A stretch of 64,000 bases of DNA from Sagittula stellata E-37 (GTDB lineage Bacteria; Pseudomonadota; Alphaproteobacteria; Rhodobacterales; Rhodobacteraceae). The notes under the pieces are model-generated. The model did no database searches. It was given only the letters and a program-made list of their open reading frames with translations, and was not told where the DNA came from. Made by a program: the position numbers and the translations under genes. How positions within the stretch are numbered: position 1 is the first letter of the stretch; each line of letters opens with the position of its first letter. The stretch covers positions 744,001-808,000 of the forward strand of contig NZ_CP155729.1 in the NCBI RefSeq assembly GCF_039724765.1, in the 5' to 3' direction. Shown one piece after another: positions 24,998 to 33,516 of the stretch.

Positions 24998-27505
24998 ATG
25001 AGCGATACTGGAAATGTTCAGACGGTGGTCGGCATCGCTGCGTCGGCCGGCGGTCTCGAAGCGATATCCCTGCTTGCCCAGCATTTGCCGACGGACCTCA
25101 ACTGCGCCTACATCCTGGCGCAGCACATGTCGCCGCATCATGACAGCGTCCTGCCGACCCTAATCTCCAGAGAGACACGCCTGGCGGTCAAGGCTGTGCA
25201 GGACGCCCTGCCGATCGAGCCGAACACGATCTACGTGCCGGTGCCCAAAACCGATCTGGTCGTCGAAGACGGTATGGTTCACCCGCGTACGCCGTCGGGC
25301 CTGCCGGCAGAGCCTAAACCCTCGGCCGACCGGTTGTTCCGGTCCATCGCCGAATCCTACGGGGAACACAGTGTCGGCATCGTCCTGTCGGGCACCGGCA
25401 GCGACGGCAGCTATGGTGTCCAGGCGATCCGCGAGGCCGGTGGGATCACGATCGCGCAGGACAGCAGCTCCGCGAAATACGACACCATGCCCACCTCGGC
25501 GGTGGAGACGGGCGCCGTGGACCTGATCCTGTCGCCGCGTCAGATCGGCGAACACTTGAAAACCATCCTCGCCCATCCGCGCGACTTTTCCGAACTTCAG
25601 GCGCTTGTCGAGCAGCCGACCGAATACGACGACCTGTTCCACATGTTGCAAGCGCGTACGAAGGTCAATTTCCGCCACTACAAGGAAACCACCGTCAGCC
25701 GCCGCATCCAGCGCCGGATGATCGCCATTGGCTTCGACGACTACGGTCAGTACGTCAGCTTCTGCCGCACCAATGTCGAAGAGCTGGACGCGCTGTTCCG
25801 CGACCTGCTGATCTCGGTCACGCGGTTCTTCCGCGATCCCGAACAGTTCGATGCCCTGCGTCGTGAACTGGGACGCTACCTTTCCGAGGTCGGCAACAGG
25901 CCGATCCGTGTCTGGGTGCCCGGTTGCGCGTCGGGGGAAGAGGCGTATTCCATCGCCTTCCTGCTGGCCGATGCGCTGAAGCTGACCGGCGGGGACGGCG
26001 AACTCGGTGTTCAGATCTTTGCCACCGACCTCGACGCCGCGGCATTGGCTCGCGGCAGGGCAGGGGTCTACCCGGCTTCAGCCTCGGCCGGAATCCCGGA
26101 GTCCATGCTCCGCCGGTACTTCACCCTCGGCGACAATCTTCTGCGCGTGAGGCCGGAGATCCAGAAGATGGTGAGGTTCTCGCAACACAACGTCTTTCAG
26201 GATCCGCCCTTTTCGGACATCGATCTGGTCAGCTTCCGCAACACGCTCATCTACTTTGAAAGTTCTCTGCAGGAAAAGGTCATGTCGCGCATCCTGTATG
26301 CGCTGCGGCCGGGTGGGTTGCTGTTCCTCGGCACCTCCGAGAACGTGGGTGAAATGGGACCCTTTTTCGAACAGGCGGCCGATCGTATGCAGCTGTTCGC
26401 CAAACGGACAAATTCGGCCTTCGATCACAAGACGATGGCGCGGTTCGGTGTCCCTCCACGCCGTCAGAAGCGTGACACGCGCAAGGAGTACGGCCAGGGG
26501 GAGTCGTCTTCCAACAAAGAGGAAATGTTCGAAGTCCTGGCGTCCTCGGTCGCGCCTATCGGGTTTCTCGCGAACGATCAGAAGGATCTTGTCCGGATAT
26601 TCGGTGACATCAGCGCCTTTACAAAGGTGACCGACGCGGTGCGCGGACGTTTGACCACCAACACGCTGAAGGAAGAGCTTGCCTCCGAAGCCGCCAGCCT
26701 CATCCCGCTCTGCCTGAAGTACAACAGGGCCCGTGACGGCCTGTGGCGAGAGATGCTCGGGCAGGGGTTCAATCGCGTCCGTCTGCGCTGCTATCCCATG
26801 ACGTTGCCGTCGCAGGGCAAGACCCGCTATGTCCTGGTTTCCATCGAAACCGACCTTCTTGAGATCAGCGCCGATCGTCAAAGCCACGGCGACAACAAGG
26901 AAAACTCGGGCTACCTCACCTATGTCGAGAATGAGTTGGCCGATGCACGCGAAGCGTTGCAGATCACCATGGAAGAATTGCAGACCTCGAACGAGGAGCT
27001 TCAGTCGACCAACGAGGAACTGCAATCCACCAACGAGGAGCTGCAGTCCACAAACGAGGAACTGGAAACCTCGAACGAAGAGCTTCAGTCGACCAACGAG
27101 GAGTTGATCACGGTCAACGAGGAACTGCTGATCAACACCGACGAGCTGAACAAGTTGGTGGTGGAACAGATCGCCATTCTCGAGGCGTTGCCGCTGCCTA
27201 TGCTGGTGCTCGACCAGATGCTCAACATCAAGAGTGCGTCGAAGCGGGCCATCGAGATCTTCGGCCTGTCCGAACGTGTCGCCCACCTTGGCCACATCAG
27301 CCAGGTCAAACTGCCGAACGCAGAGTTTCCCCGCCTCATCGACAATTGCAGCGAAGTCCTGAAGCGCCGGGAGACGGGCAAGGTCCGGTTTACGGTCGAT
27401 AACCAGGAAATGTCGCTGGTGATCGCGCCATACTTTGTCCAGGACAATGAGCTGATGGGCCTGACGGTCGTTCTTGAACGGGCGTGGAGCACGGAAAGCG
27501 CCTAG
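24998..27505 (+). CDS. CheB-CheR-PAS fusion protein (chemotaxis-type methylesterase/methyltransferase)
   Basis: Fusion of 835 aa. CheB methylesterase occupies about 1-195 with the catalytic triad Ser16 (AASAGG), His43 (AQHMSP) and Asp136 (GTGSDG). CheR methyltransferase covers about 205-490, with the SAM-binding loop WVPGCASGEEAYS and RNTLIYF. A heptad array of EELQSTN-type repeats (about 655-715) forms a coiled coil, followed by a PAS-like domain to the end. There is no receiver domain before CheB and no histidine kinase after PAS, although many relatives continue into one. It is not in a che cluster. Its stop overlaps the convergent peroxidase gene stop (CTAG). Confidence 0.88.
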   Translation: MSDTGNVQTVVGIAASAGGLEAISLLAQHLPTDLNCAYILAQHMSPHHDSVLPTLISRETRLAVKAVQDALPIEPNTIYVPVPKTDLVVEDGMVHPRTPSGLPAEPKPSADRLFRSIAESYGEHSVGIVLSGTGSDGSYGVQAIREAGGITIAQDSSSAKYDTMPTSAVETGAVDLILSPRQIGEHLKTILAHPRDFSELQALVEQPTEYDDLFHMLQARTKVNFRHYKETTVSRRIQRRMIAIGFDDYGQYVSFCRTNVEELDALFRDLLISVTRFFRDPEQFDALRRELGRYLSEVGNRPIRVWVPGCASGEEAYSIAFLLADALKLTGGDGELGVQIFATDLDAAALARGRAGVYPASASAGIPESMLRRYFTLGDNLLRVRPEIQKMVRFSQHNVFQDPPFSDIDLVSFRNTLIYFESSLQEKVMSRILYALRPGGLLFLGTSENVGEMGPFFEQAADRMQLFAKRTNSAFDHKTMARFGVPPRRQKRDTRKEYGQGESSSNKEEMFEVLASSVAPIGFLANDQKDLVRIFGDISAFTKVTDAVRGRLTTNTLKEELASEAASLIPLCLKYNRARDGLWREMLGQGFNRVRLRCYPMTLPSQGKTRYVLVSIETDLLEISADRQSHGDNKENSGYLTYVENELADAREALQITMEELQTSNEELQSTNEELQSTNEELQSTNEELETSNEELQSTNEELITVNEELLINTDELNKLVVEQIAILEALPLPMLVLDQMLNIKSASKRAIEIFGLSERVAHLGHISQVKLPNAEFPRLIDNCSEVLKRRETGKVRFTVDNQEMSLVIAPYFVQDNELMGLTVVLERAWSTESA

Positions 27506-29190
27506 GTCGGATCTATGACTCCCATGGTCAACATCCGCAGCGCCGTGATCGACGGGATGAAGAAGTAGTCGCCGCCCCGGCACTCCACCACGGTCTTGAG
27601 GTGACTCATGGTGTAGGGGCACGCTCCGCTCTGGGGGTCCGCTGGCAGGGCCATCCGGCGGTGCTTGCCATGATTGCCGAGGATCGGGCACGTGTCGTTT
27701 CCCTGGTGAAAATCCAGCCCGTACTGGATCCATTGCTGCTGGATGAACTCGAACTGTCTGAAAAGAGAGGCGCACACGATCATCATCGTGACACCCTGTT
27801 CGGTCTTGTCGGTCTGCTGGTCGGGCGGCAGGGCGCCGTAGGGCAGACCGCGCCGCATGATCCTGCGCCGCTTGTTCAGCGCGGTCGTGGCCTCCGGGTT
27901 TTCTCCTTCAGGCGCGTTCAGCGGGTCGAGGTAGTCGCGGGTGTTGACCCGTCGCATGTGCGCGCCCGGTGGGGTCTTGTAGCCCTTCATGTCATCGGCA
28001 TACCGGAAGTCCGAAGACGTCGAACTCTTTATGTATGCGATCTGGTTCTGGTAGGCCTTCAGAGGGTTCGGGTCGTCCATGCCCGTTTCCGCGCGGGCCT
28101 TCTGCCAGTCGGAAAAGGCGGCGGCGTGTGCCAGCGGGATGCCGTCGGGCCAGCGTCCGACCATCCGCGCGCGCAGGGTCACCTGCGCCTCGTCCTGCGG
28201 AATGCCCTGAACTCGCGCGTAACGGTCGGCCTCGGTGGCGATGACCTCCCGGAAGCTGCCGACGTTCTCGTGAAGCTTGCGGTACGCCATGAAGCTGCCG
28301 TTGCGCATGAACTCCGGCGGTTTCGCGGTCGGTGGCAGTTCCTGGCTCTCGTCGGGGTGGCCCAGGATGAATTCGCCGGGGTTCAGCGGCTCCCACCCTT
28401 TGCCCATCCGTTTTCCACGTCCAATGACAGCCTCTTTCTCATCCTTTTCGGGCAGTTGCCCGGCAAAGATCGGGTCGCCGATGCCATCCGTGAATCCGAA
28501 ATGCTCCTTGGGAGTCGGCAGCCACATGTCTCCGAACTTGTCGAAGACAGCCTGTGCGGCGTGGAAATCGGCGCTGCCGTCCTGTCCGTTGCCCGGCAGA
28601 ATGCGAACCCCGCCGTTCTCCGCGCACAGGTCGCGCAACCATTGTGTCGTCTCCTCCAGCTCCGGCACCGGGTCTATGCGGGTCAGTTTCGGATCGGGCT
28701 TGCCGTCCAGCACATGTTGGGGCGTCACATCGCGGAGGGCGTTCAGGGAGATCCATATGTGCACGTTGTCGTCGTCGTACCCGTCGCCGCGCCGGTTGCG
28801 CTGCCAGATCGGGTCCCAATGACCGTCCCAGTTCTGCCGGTCGGCCTGGTCTTCCGTCATCGTCTGATCGCGGTCGCCCAGCAGGAAGGCGCGGTCCTTC
28901 ATGCCGGCGATGAACTCCTCTGGCAGCGCTTGCAGCGTGCGGGTCGGGACTTCGAGCCGGAACAGGCCGAAGAAGGTGAAGCCGATGTTGAGCGTGCAGC
29001 GCGGCCGGGCCTCTGGCGTGGGCCAGCGGGCGGCGGTGGTCACACGTTTCGAGACCTCGCCGACAAACGCCCGTCCCTTCGCCGCATCCGAGATGTTGAG
29101 GAAGAAGTAGCGTGCGAACGGATATGAATACTTTCCGTATGCACGCACGACATTGCCCTGGATGTCGTCCAGGTCGAGGCGATAGCTCAT
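27502..29190 (-). CDS. DyP-type heme peroxidase
   Basis: Dye-decolourising peroxidase of 562 aa, oxidising organic substrates with hydrogen peroxide. The distal motif is GFTDGIGDP (Asp235), the proximal heme ligand is His411 in GAHMRRVNTRD, and NGSFMAYRKL (297-306) is the usual central strand. The start MSYRLDLDDIQGNVV is typical of the longer bacterial/fungal-like class. No signal peptide or Tat motif. ATG at 29190 overlaps the stop of the upstream gene by four bases, so it is the last gene of a three-gene operon. It ends convergently on the CheB-CheR gene with a four-base overlap. Confidence 0.88.
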   Translation of the reverse strand: MSYRLDLDDIQGNVVRAYGKYSYPFARYFFLNISDAAKGRAFVGEVSKRVTTAARWPTPEARPRCTLNIGFTFFGLFRLEVPTRTLQALPEEFIAGMKDRAFLLGDRDQTMTEDQADRQNWDGHWDPIWQRNRRGDGYDDDNVHIWISLNALRDVTPQHVLDGKPDPKLTRIDPVPELEETTQWLRDLCAENGGVRILPGNGQDGSADFHAAQAVFDKFGDMWLPTPKEHFGFTDGIGDPIFAGQLPEKDEKEAVIGRGKRMGKGWEPLNPGEFILGHPDESQELPPTAKPPEFMRNGSFMAYRKLHENVGSFREVIATEADRYARVQGIPQDEAQVTLRARMVGRWPDGIPLAHAAAFSDWQKARAETGMDDPNPLKAYQNQIAYIKSSTSSDFRYADDMKGYKTPPGAHMRRVNTRDYLDPLNAPEGENPEATTALNKRRRIMRRGLPYGALPPDQQTDKTEQGVTMMIVCASLFRQFEFIQQQWIQYGLDFHQGNDTCPILGNHGKHRRMALPADPQSGACPYTMSHLKTVVECRGGDYFFIPSITALRMLTMGVIDPT

Positions 29191-30242
29191 GCCGCGCCCT
29201 CCGTCGGTCTGGCGGCGCGCGGTGTCTCGATGACACCTGGCGGCTGGCTCGGTCCGGCAACATCGGCGGGACGATGCGCGGCGGACCATGTGCCGTACGC
29301 CGCGTGGATCTCTTCGGGCGACGCGCCCTGCATGTCGATCGCCAGGTCGGCAAAGCTCTGCTGCACGTAAAGCGCCTTCAACACGGACCGCAGATCGTCG
29401 TAGGGTCCCGGTGGCAAGGGCTTCTCGCCGTTCGCGATGGCGTATCTTACCGATGCCACGAAGGCGGCGCAGGTGACCGCCCCGCCGATCAGGGCCGTCC
29501 AGATCGGATTGCCGCCGAAAACCGGCATCGGAGCGCTTGTGAACAGCGCCCACAACAGGGCCAGCAGAGTGACAATGGCCGGAATGCCGACAGCGGCTGC
29601 CAGCGCCTTGAGGGGCAGCCGGTGAAAGGCACCGGAAGGGTCGTCGATGTAGTAGTCGTGGAATGGCATCGTCGTTTCGACGTGGCAGCGGTCGAGATAA
29701 TCGGCGAATTTCCGTGCGCTGTCGATGCCGTCGAAGCCCACGCAATTGGAGTAGATCGCGGTCAGCTCCTCTCCCATCGTGTGCCACAGCTCCTCTGCAT
29801 ACGACGTGCGTACATCCCTTTGTTCGGCGGCTGTCAGGGTCGTCGGCAGGGAGGCTCCTTCGGATTTCACCGCGTCGATGTCGGCACAGAAGACGAGGTA
29901 GGAGCAATTGAGGAAGTCTGTGTGCTGCGGGATCGCGGGATTGCCGGCGTCCTTGTCGCCGGTCAAGCTGCGCAGGGTCGAGGCGATGGCATCGTGCCCC
30001 TCGCGCCCGTTGTAGATCACATCGTCCAGCACGAACATGCGCGCAAGATGCGTGCGCATGTTGCGGGCGAAGGGGCTGGTCATGCCCGACTTGATCGTCG
30101 CGGGGCTTTGCTGGGCGGTGGGCAGTTCCATAAGCGCGTTGCGCACCCGTTGCCGCCAAGAACCGTGTCCGTCGGCGCATGTGCCGTTTCGGATCGGTGC
30201 GAGGGTGGTCAGGAAGATGTGGCCCGAGTCGAGATCCGGCAT
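29187..30242 (-). CDS. Peroxidase-associated membrane protein of unknown function
   Basis: Protein of 351 aa, second gene of the peroxidase operon. The N-terminal soluble part has THLARMFVLDD (64-74), YLVFCADID (115-123) and a helical segment at 148-167; two hydrophobic helices follow at about 209-233 and 245-266; the C-terminal part (about 283-345) has DLRSVLKALYVQQSF. The first two motifs recur in the next protein (30246) at similar spacing, suggesting homologous domains, perhaps ferredoxin-like as in DyP itself. Its stop overlaps the peroxidase start (ATGA). I recall similar segments fused to DyP domains elsewhere. Function unknown. Confidence 0.7.
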   Translation of the reverse strand: MPDLDSGHIFLTTLAPIRNGTCADGHGSWRQRVRNALMELPTAQQSPATIKSGMTSPFARNMRTHLARMFVLDDVIYNGREGHDAIASTLRSLTGDKDAGNPAIPQHTDFLNCSYLVFCADIDAVKSEGASLPTTLTAAEQRDVRTSYAEELWHTMGEELTAIYSNCVGFDGIDSARKFADYLDRCHVETTMPFHDYYIDDPSGAFHRLPLKALAAAVGIPAIVTLLALLWALFTSAPMPVFGGNPIWTALIGGAVTCAAFVASVRYAIANGEKPLPPGPYDDLRSVLKALYVQQSFADLAIDMQGASPEEIHAAYGTWSAAHRPADVAGPSQPPGVIETPRAARPTEGAA

Positions 30243-30245
30243 GGC

Positions 30246-30923
30246 TCAGCTCCTCGCCCGTCTGAGGTCGAACGTCGCCTGCGCCTTGCGGACGTAGGCT
30301 TCGCGGTTCTGGTCCGCGCGTTCGGTGTCTAGGCTGGCGACCGGGCCGAACCCCGGCTCGCCAAGGTTGCCCTGCACCTTGGTCATCGCGGCGCGCCAGC
30401 TTGCGGCGAACTCCTCGGGGGTCTGGTCGGCATGGGCCTTGTCTAGTGTCAGGACGGCGTCATAGACCTTCAGCGCCGACTTTATGTCCCGCTGCGCCGA
30501 ACCGGGCGTGGCGTTGTAGTAGTGGTCGGTGAACATCTGATTGTGAGTGATGTAGGTCTTGAACGGGGTGATCGGGATCGACAGCGGGTATTTGGTGGCG
30601 GAATACCAGAACAGGTCCAGACCCTTCGGAATCCCGTCCGAGAAGGCATCGATGTACTGGTCCCACGTGCCGTTGAAGTTCGACAGGAACAGGACGTAGT
30701 CGTTGTCGAGCTGGTGCTGCTCCCCTTGTCCGAGGTCTGGCCAGTCCTTCCGCCGGATGATGACCCAACGGGCGAAGTGGATCAGCGACAGGCCGAGCAG
30801 CCCGGCAAGGTTTTCGGGCAGCCCGCGTGCGGCCATGAACAAGAGGCGGTTGACCCAGGTGATCCGGGGATGGCTGGGCGTTACCACATTCATGGCATAG
30901 GCCTTGCCGGCAATGTTCGACAT
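30246..30923 (-). CDS. Peroxidase-operon protein sharing motifs with its neighbour
   Basis: Protein of 225 aa, first gene of the leftward peroxidase operon. A weakly hydrophobic N-terminal segment (about 22-50) precedes IHFARWVII (48-56) and YVLFLSNFNGTWDQYIDAF (76-94), which align with THLARMFVL and YLVFCADID of the next protein. It ends three bases before that gene's start. No known enzyme motif is visible. It may be a heme- or substrate-handling partner of the DyP peroxidase, but this is inferred only from the operon and shared motifs. Confidence 0.7.
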   Translation of the reverse strand: MSNIAGKAYAMNVVTPSHPRITWVNRLLFMAARGLPENLAGLLGLSLIHFARWVIIRRKDWPDLGQGEQHQLDNDYVLFLSNFNGTWDQYIDAFSDGIPKGLDLFWYSATKYPLSIPITPFKTYITHNQMFTDHYYNATPGSAQRDIKSALKVYDAVLTLDKAHADQTPEEFAASWRAAMTKVQGNLGEPGFGPVASLDTERADQNREAYVRKAQATFDLRRARS

Positions 30924-31200
30924 AATAATCCCTCGGTGCTGAAATAGCTTTGACGCTACGTTAACATGGCTGGGCGTTTTTCAGAAATGTTTTCAGCCTT
31001 AGGGAGAGTTTGCGCAGATCGGCGGGTTCGGCCGATCAAAGCACGGATGCATCCGCCGGGACGCTCTTGGATGTCGAAAATGGTATCCGGAGAAAGGACG
31101 TGCGGTACACTCTATCCGGATTGACGGCTGGGGATATCGGACGCGAAGGTGGCCGCAGAGTTCGTGAGGCATCGAAAACGATGCGTTCCATGGAGGTAAG

Positions 31201-31827
31201 ATGGCCGGAGTGGTGATACACGGGCGCAAGACGTCCTCGAACGTGCAGGCGGTCATGTGGGGGGCTGCGGAACTTGGCCTGAAGGTCGACCGGCGGGACG
31301 TGGGCGGGCGGTTCGGCGGAACCGATACGGCAGCGTTTCGCGCGATGAACCCGATGGGCCTCGTGCCCGTGTTGGAGGACGGCAGTCATACGCTGTTCGA
31401 AAGCGCCGTGATCCTGCGCTACCTGGTTGCCAGCCATGGACCCGGCCCCATTGCCGAAGGGCCGGAGCAGGACATGTGGGCGGAATGGGCCAAATACACG
31501 ATGTGCGCCGCGTTCACCATGCCGGTCTTCTGGGGCTACTACCGGACGCCTGAAGCGGATCGCGACATGCCGGCGGTCTTGGGTGCGCTTGAACGGTTCG
31601 AGGAACTGGCGGGCGTTGCGATGGCCCGGCGCGGCGCGGGGCCTTGGCTGGTCGACGGCCAGTTCAGCCGGGCCGATATCATGGCGGGGCATGTGCTGTA
31701 CCGGTACTTCACGCTCGACCTGCCGCGAAAGCCGCCGGCGGGGCTGGAGGACTACTACGCCGCGCTGGTGGAACGCCCGGCCTACCGGGAGCACGTCATG
31801 GTCGACTATTCGGAATTGAAAGGCTGA
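31201..31827 (+). CDS. Glutathione S-transferase
   Basis: GST of 208 aa. The thioredoxin-like domain has an N-terminal KTSSNVQAVMWG segment with candidate catalytic serines, NPMGLVPVLED with the conserved cis-Pro, and ESAVILRYL, which contacts glutathione. The helical C-terminal domain has LVDGQFSRADIMAGHV, the folding motif. The start follows GGAGGTAAG. It is divergent from the peroxidase operon across 277 bases and convergent with the transaminase; a long hairpin separates the latter two. Theta/beta-like class; substrate unknown. Confidence 0.85.
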   Translation: MAGVVIHGRKTSSNVQAVMWGAAELGLKVDRRDVGGRFGGTDTAAFRAMNPMGLVPVLEDGSHTLFESAVILRYLVASHGPGPIAEGPEQDMWAEWAKYTMCAAFTMPVFWGYYRTPEADRDMPAVLGALERFEELAGVAMARRGAGPWLVDGQFSRADIMAGHVLYRYFTLDLPRKPPAGLEDYYAALVERPAYREHVMVDYSELKG

Positions 31828-31843
31828 CTGCCTGTAAGTCGGT

Positions 31844-31878
31844 CGGCATGGCCGGGACGCGTGTCCCCGGCCATGCCG
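31844..31878. terminator. Bidirectional hairpin between convergent genes
   Basis: Perfect 13-bp inverted repeat CGGCATGGCCGGG / CCCGGCCATGCCG with a nine-base loop, between the ends of the glutathione transferase and transaminase genes. No T-run on either side, yet position and stability suit shared termination. Confidence 0.6.
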
Positions 31879-31888
31879 TCATCTTTGA

Positions 31889-33259
31889 TCAGCCCAGGAC
31901 GTCGCGGACCGCTTCGCCCGTCTTCGTCGCGACTTCTTCCGCTTCTGCGGGCGTCAGGCACAGCGGCGGAGCAAAGCCGAGGATGTCGCCCTGCGGCATG
32001 GCGCGTGCGATGACGCCCTTGGACAGGAGAGCCGAGGCGATCTGAGCGCCGACCTTCTGCGACGGATCGAAGAAGGTCCGGTTGTCCTTGTCGTCGACCA
32101 GTTCGACGGCGCAGAGCATGCCTTCGCCGCGGATGTCTCCGACCTTGGCGTGGTCGCCAAGCGCATCGGTCATCGCCTTGCGGAAGTGCGCGCCGGTCTC
32201 GCCCGCGTTGGCCACGAGGTTCATGTCGTCGATCAGCTTCAGGTTCGCGACACCGGCAGCAGCCCCGATCGGGTGCGCGGAATAGGTCCAGCCGTGGCCG
32301 ATCGGGCCGTTCTCGTCGGTGCCCTGCTCCAGCACTTTCCACATTTTGTCGCCGACGATGGACCCGGAGAGCGGTGCATAGGCCGATGTCAGGCCCTTGG
32401 CGATGGTGATGAGGTCAGGCTTCAGGCCGTAGTGGTCCGACCCGAACATCGTCCCGAGGCGGCCGAAGCCGGTCACGACCTCGTCCGCGACCAGCAGGAT
32501 GTCGTGCTTTTCGAGGATCGGCTGGATCGCCTCCCAGTAGCCTTTCGGCGGAGGCACGATGCCGCCGGTGCCCAGAACCGGCTCACCGATGAAGGCGGCG
32601 ATGGTGTCCGCGCCCTCCCGTTCGATCAGCTGTTCCAGCTCGGCGGCGCAGTAAGCGCTGAACGCCTCTTCCGACATGGCAAGGTCGGGGCGGCGGAAGT
32701 AGTAGGGCGCCTCTGTGTGGATCACCTGTGCCAGCGGCAGGTCGAACTTCTTGTGGAACAGTTCCAGCCCGGTCAGCGAACCGGTCATCAGGCCCGAGCC
32801 GTGGTAGCCGCGCCAGCGCGAGATGATCTTCTTCTTCTCGGGGCGACCAAGGATGTTGTTGTAGTACCAGATCAGCTTGATGTTGGTCTCGTTCGCGTCC
32901 GAGCCGGACAGGCCGAAGTAGACCTTCGACATATGCGCGGGCGCGCGGTCGAGGATCATCTTCGACAGGGTGATCGACGCCTCGGTGCCGTGGCCGACAT
33001 AGGCGTGGTAATAGGCCAGTTCCTTGGCCTGCGCGGCGATGGCATCGGCGATCTCGGTCCGGCCGTAGCCCACGTTCACACAGTAGAGGCCGGCGAAGGC
33101 GTCCAACAGTTTGGTGCCGTCACGGTCCTCGATGTGGCAACCCTGCCCGGTGGTGATGACGCGGGTCGCGGTCTCTCCGCGCGCGTGCTGGGCAAGGTGC
33201 GTCGAGGGATGGAAGAAGTTTTCGCGGTCCCACTGGGACAGCTGGTCGTTGGTCAGCAT
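31889..33259 (-). CDS. Class III aminotransferase (omega-transaminase)
   Basis: PLP-dependent transaminase of 456 aa moving amino groups from an amine or omega-amino acid to a keto acid. Visible are DGTKLLDAFAGLYCVNVGYG, GSDANETN, the PLP-contact ADEVVTGFGR and the Schiff-base Lys in TIAKGLTSAYAPLS. The sequence is strikingly like the (S)-selective omega-transaminase of Ruegeria sp. TM1040 known from structural work, from the first residues (NDQLSQWDRENFFHPSTH) on. Start ATG at 33259 follows AGGAGGAGAG. Substrate could be taurine, putrescine or beta-alanine; not resolved. Confidence 0.88.
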   Translation of the reverse strand: MLTNDQLSQWDRENFFHPSTHLAQHARGETATRVITTGQGCHIEDRDGTKLLDAFAGLYCVNVGYGRTEIADAIAAQAKELAYYHAYVGHGTEASITLSKMILDRAPAHMSKVYFGLSGSDANETNIKLIWYYNNILGRPEKKKIISRWRGYHGSGLMTGSLTGLELFHKKFDLPLAQVIHTEAPYYFRRPDLAMSEEAFSAYCAAELEQLIEREGADTIAAFIGEPVLGTGGIVPPPKGYWEAIQPILEKHDILLVADEVVTGFGRLGTMFGSDHYGLKPDLITIAKGLTSAYAPLSGSIVGDKMWKVLEQGTDENGPIGHGWTYSAHPIGAAAGVANLKLIDDMNLVANAGETGAHFRKAMTDALGDHAKVGDIRGEGMLCAVELVDDKDNRTFFDPSQKVGAQIASALLSKGVIARAMPQGDILGFAPPLCLTPAEAEEVATKTGEAVRDVLG

Positions 33260-33299
33260 ATGGCTCTCCTCCTTTGCGGCAGCGCGCCGCCATGGAACA

Positions 33300-33506
33300 T
33301 TGCAAGAAACCGAAGCCGGGAGATCAGCGCGTCTGGCCGGGCCCAAGGCTCCGCTCGCCTCTGCAGCAGCGCGCAATGCCTTTATTGCCGAGGGTGCCTA
33401 CTGGGTAACCGATCCGTCGCGGGATGACCAGTACGGGTCGGAGGGAGCATTGACCGTGCTTCGCCGTCAGGTCATTTCATGGGCAAAGGCCCGGTTTCCC
33501 GGGTGA
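33300..33506 (+). CDS. Possible small protein upstream of argE
   Basis: A 68-aa frame from a TTG at 33300, ending ten bases before argE. Its second half (NAFIAEGAYWVTDPS, then DDQYGSEGALTVLRRQ and ISWAKARFPG) reads like real protein, and the stop sits next to the argE RBS. The first 25 residues are less convincing, so the start may be later (CTG/GTG) or it may be a gene remnant. No family recognised. Confidence 0.35.
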   Translation: MQETEAGRSARLAGPKAPLASAAARNAFIAEGAYWVTDPSRDDQYGSEGALTVLRRQVISWAKARFPG

Positions 33507-33516
33507 AAGGAGCATA

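Noticed and set aside
26972..27150. Regular 21-base repeats that could suggest a CRISPR or minisatellite
   Set aside because: There are no spacers and the units stay in frame as a coiled-coil heptad array within one protein.
27502..30180. Single giant leftward protein combining the peroxidase with upstream sequence
   Set aside because: The frame upstream of 29190 is the wrong frame of the neighbouring membrane-protein gene; the DyP protein has a good start overlapping that gene's stop.
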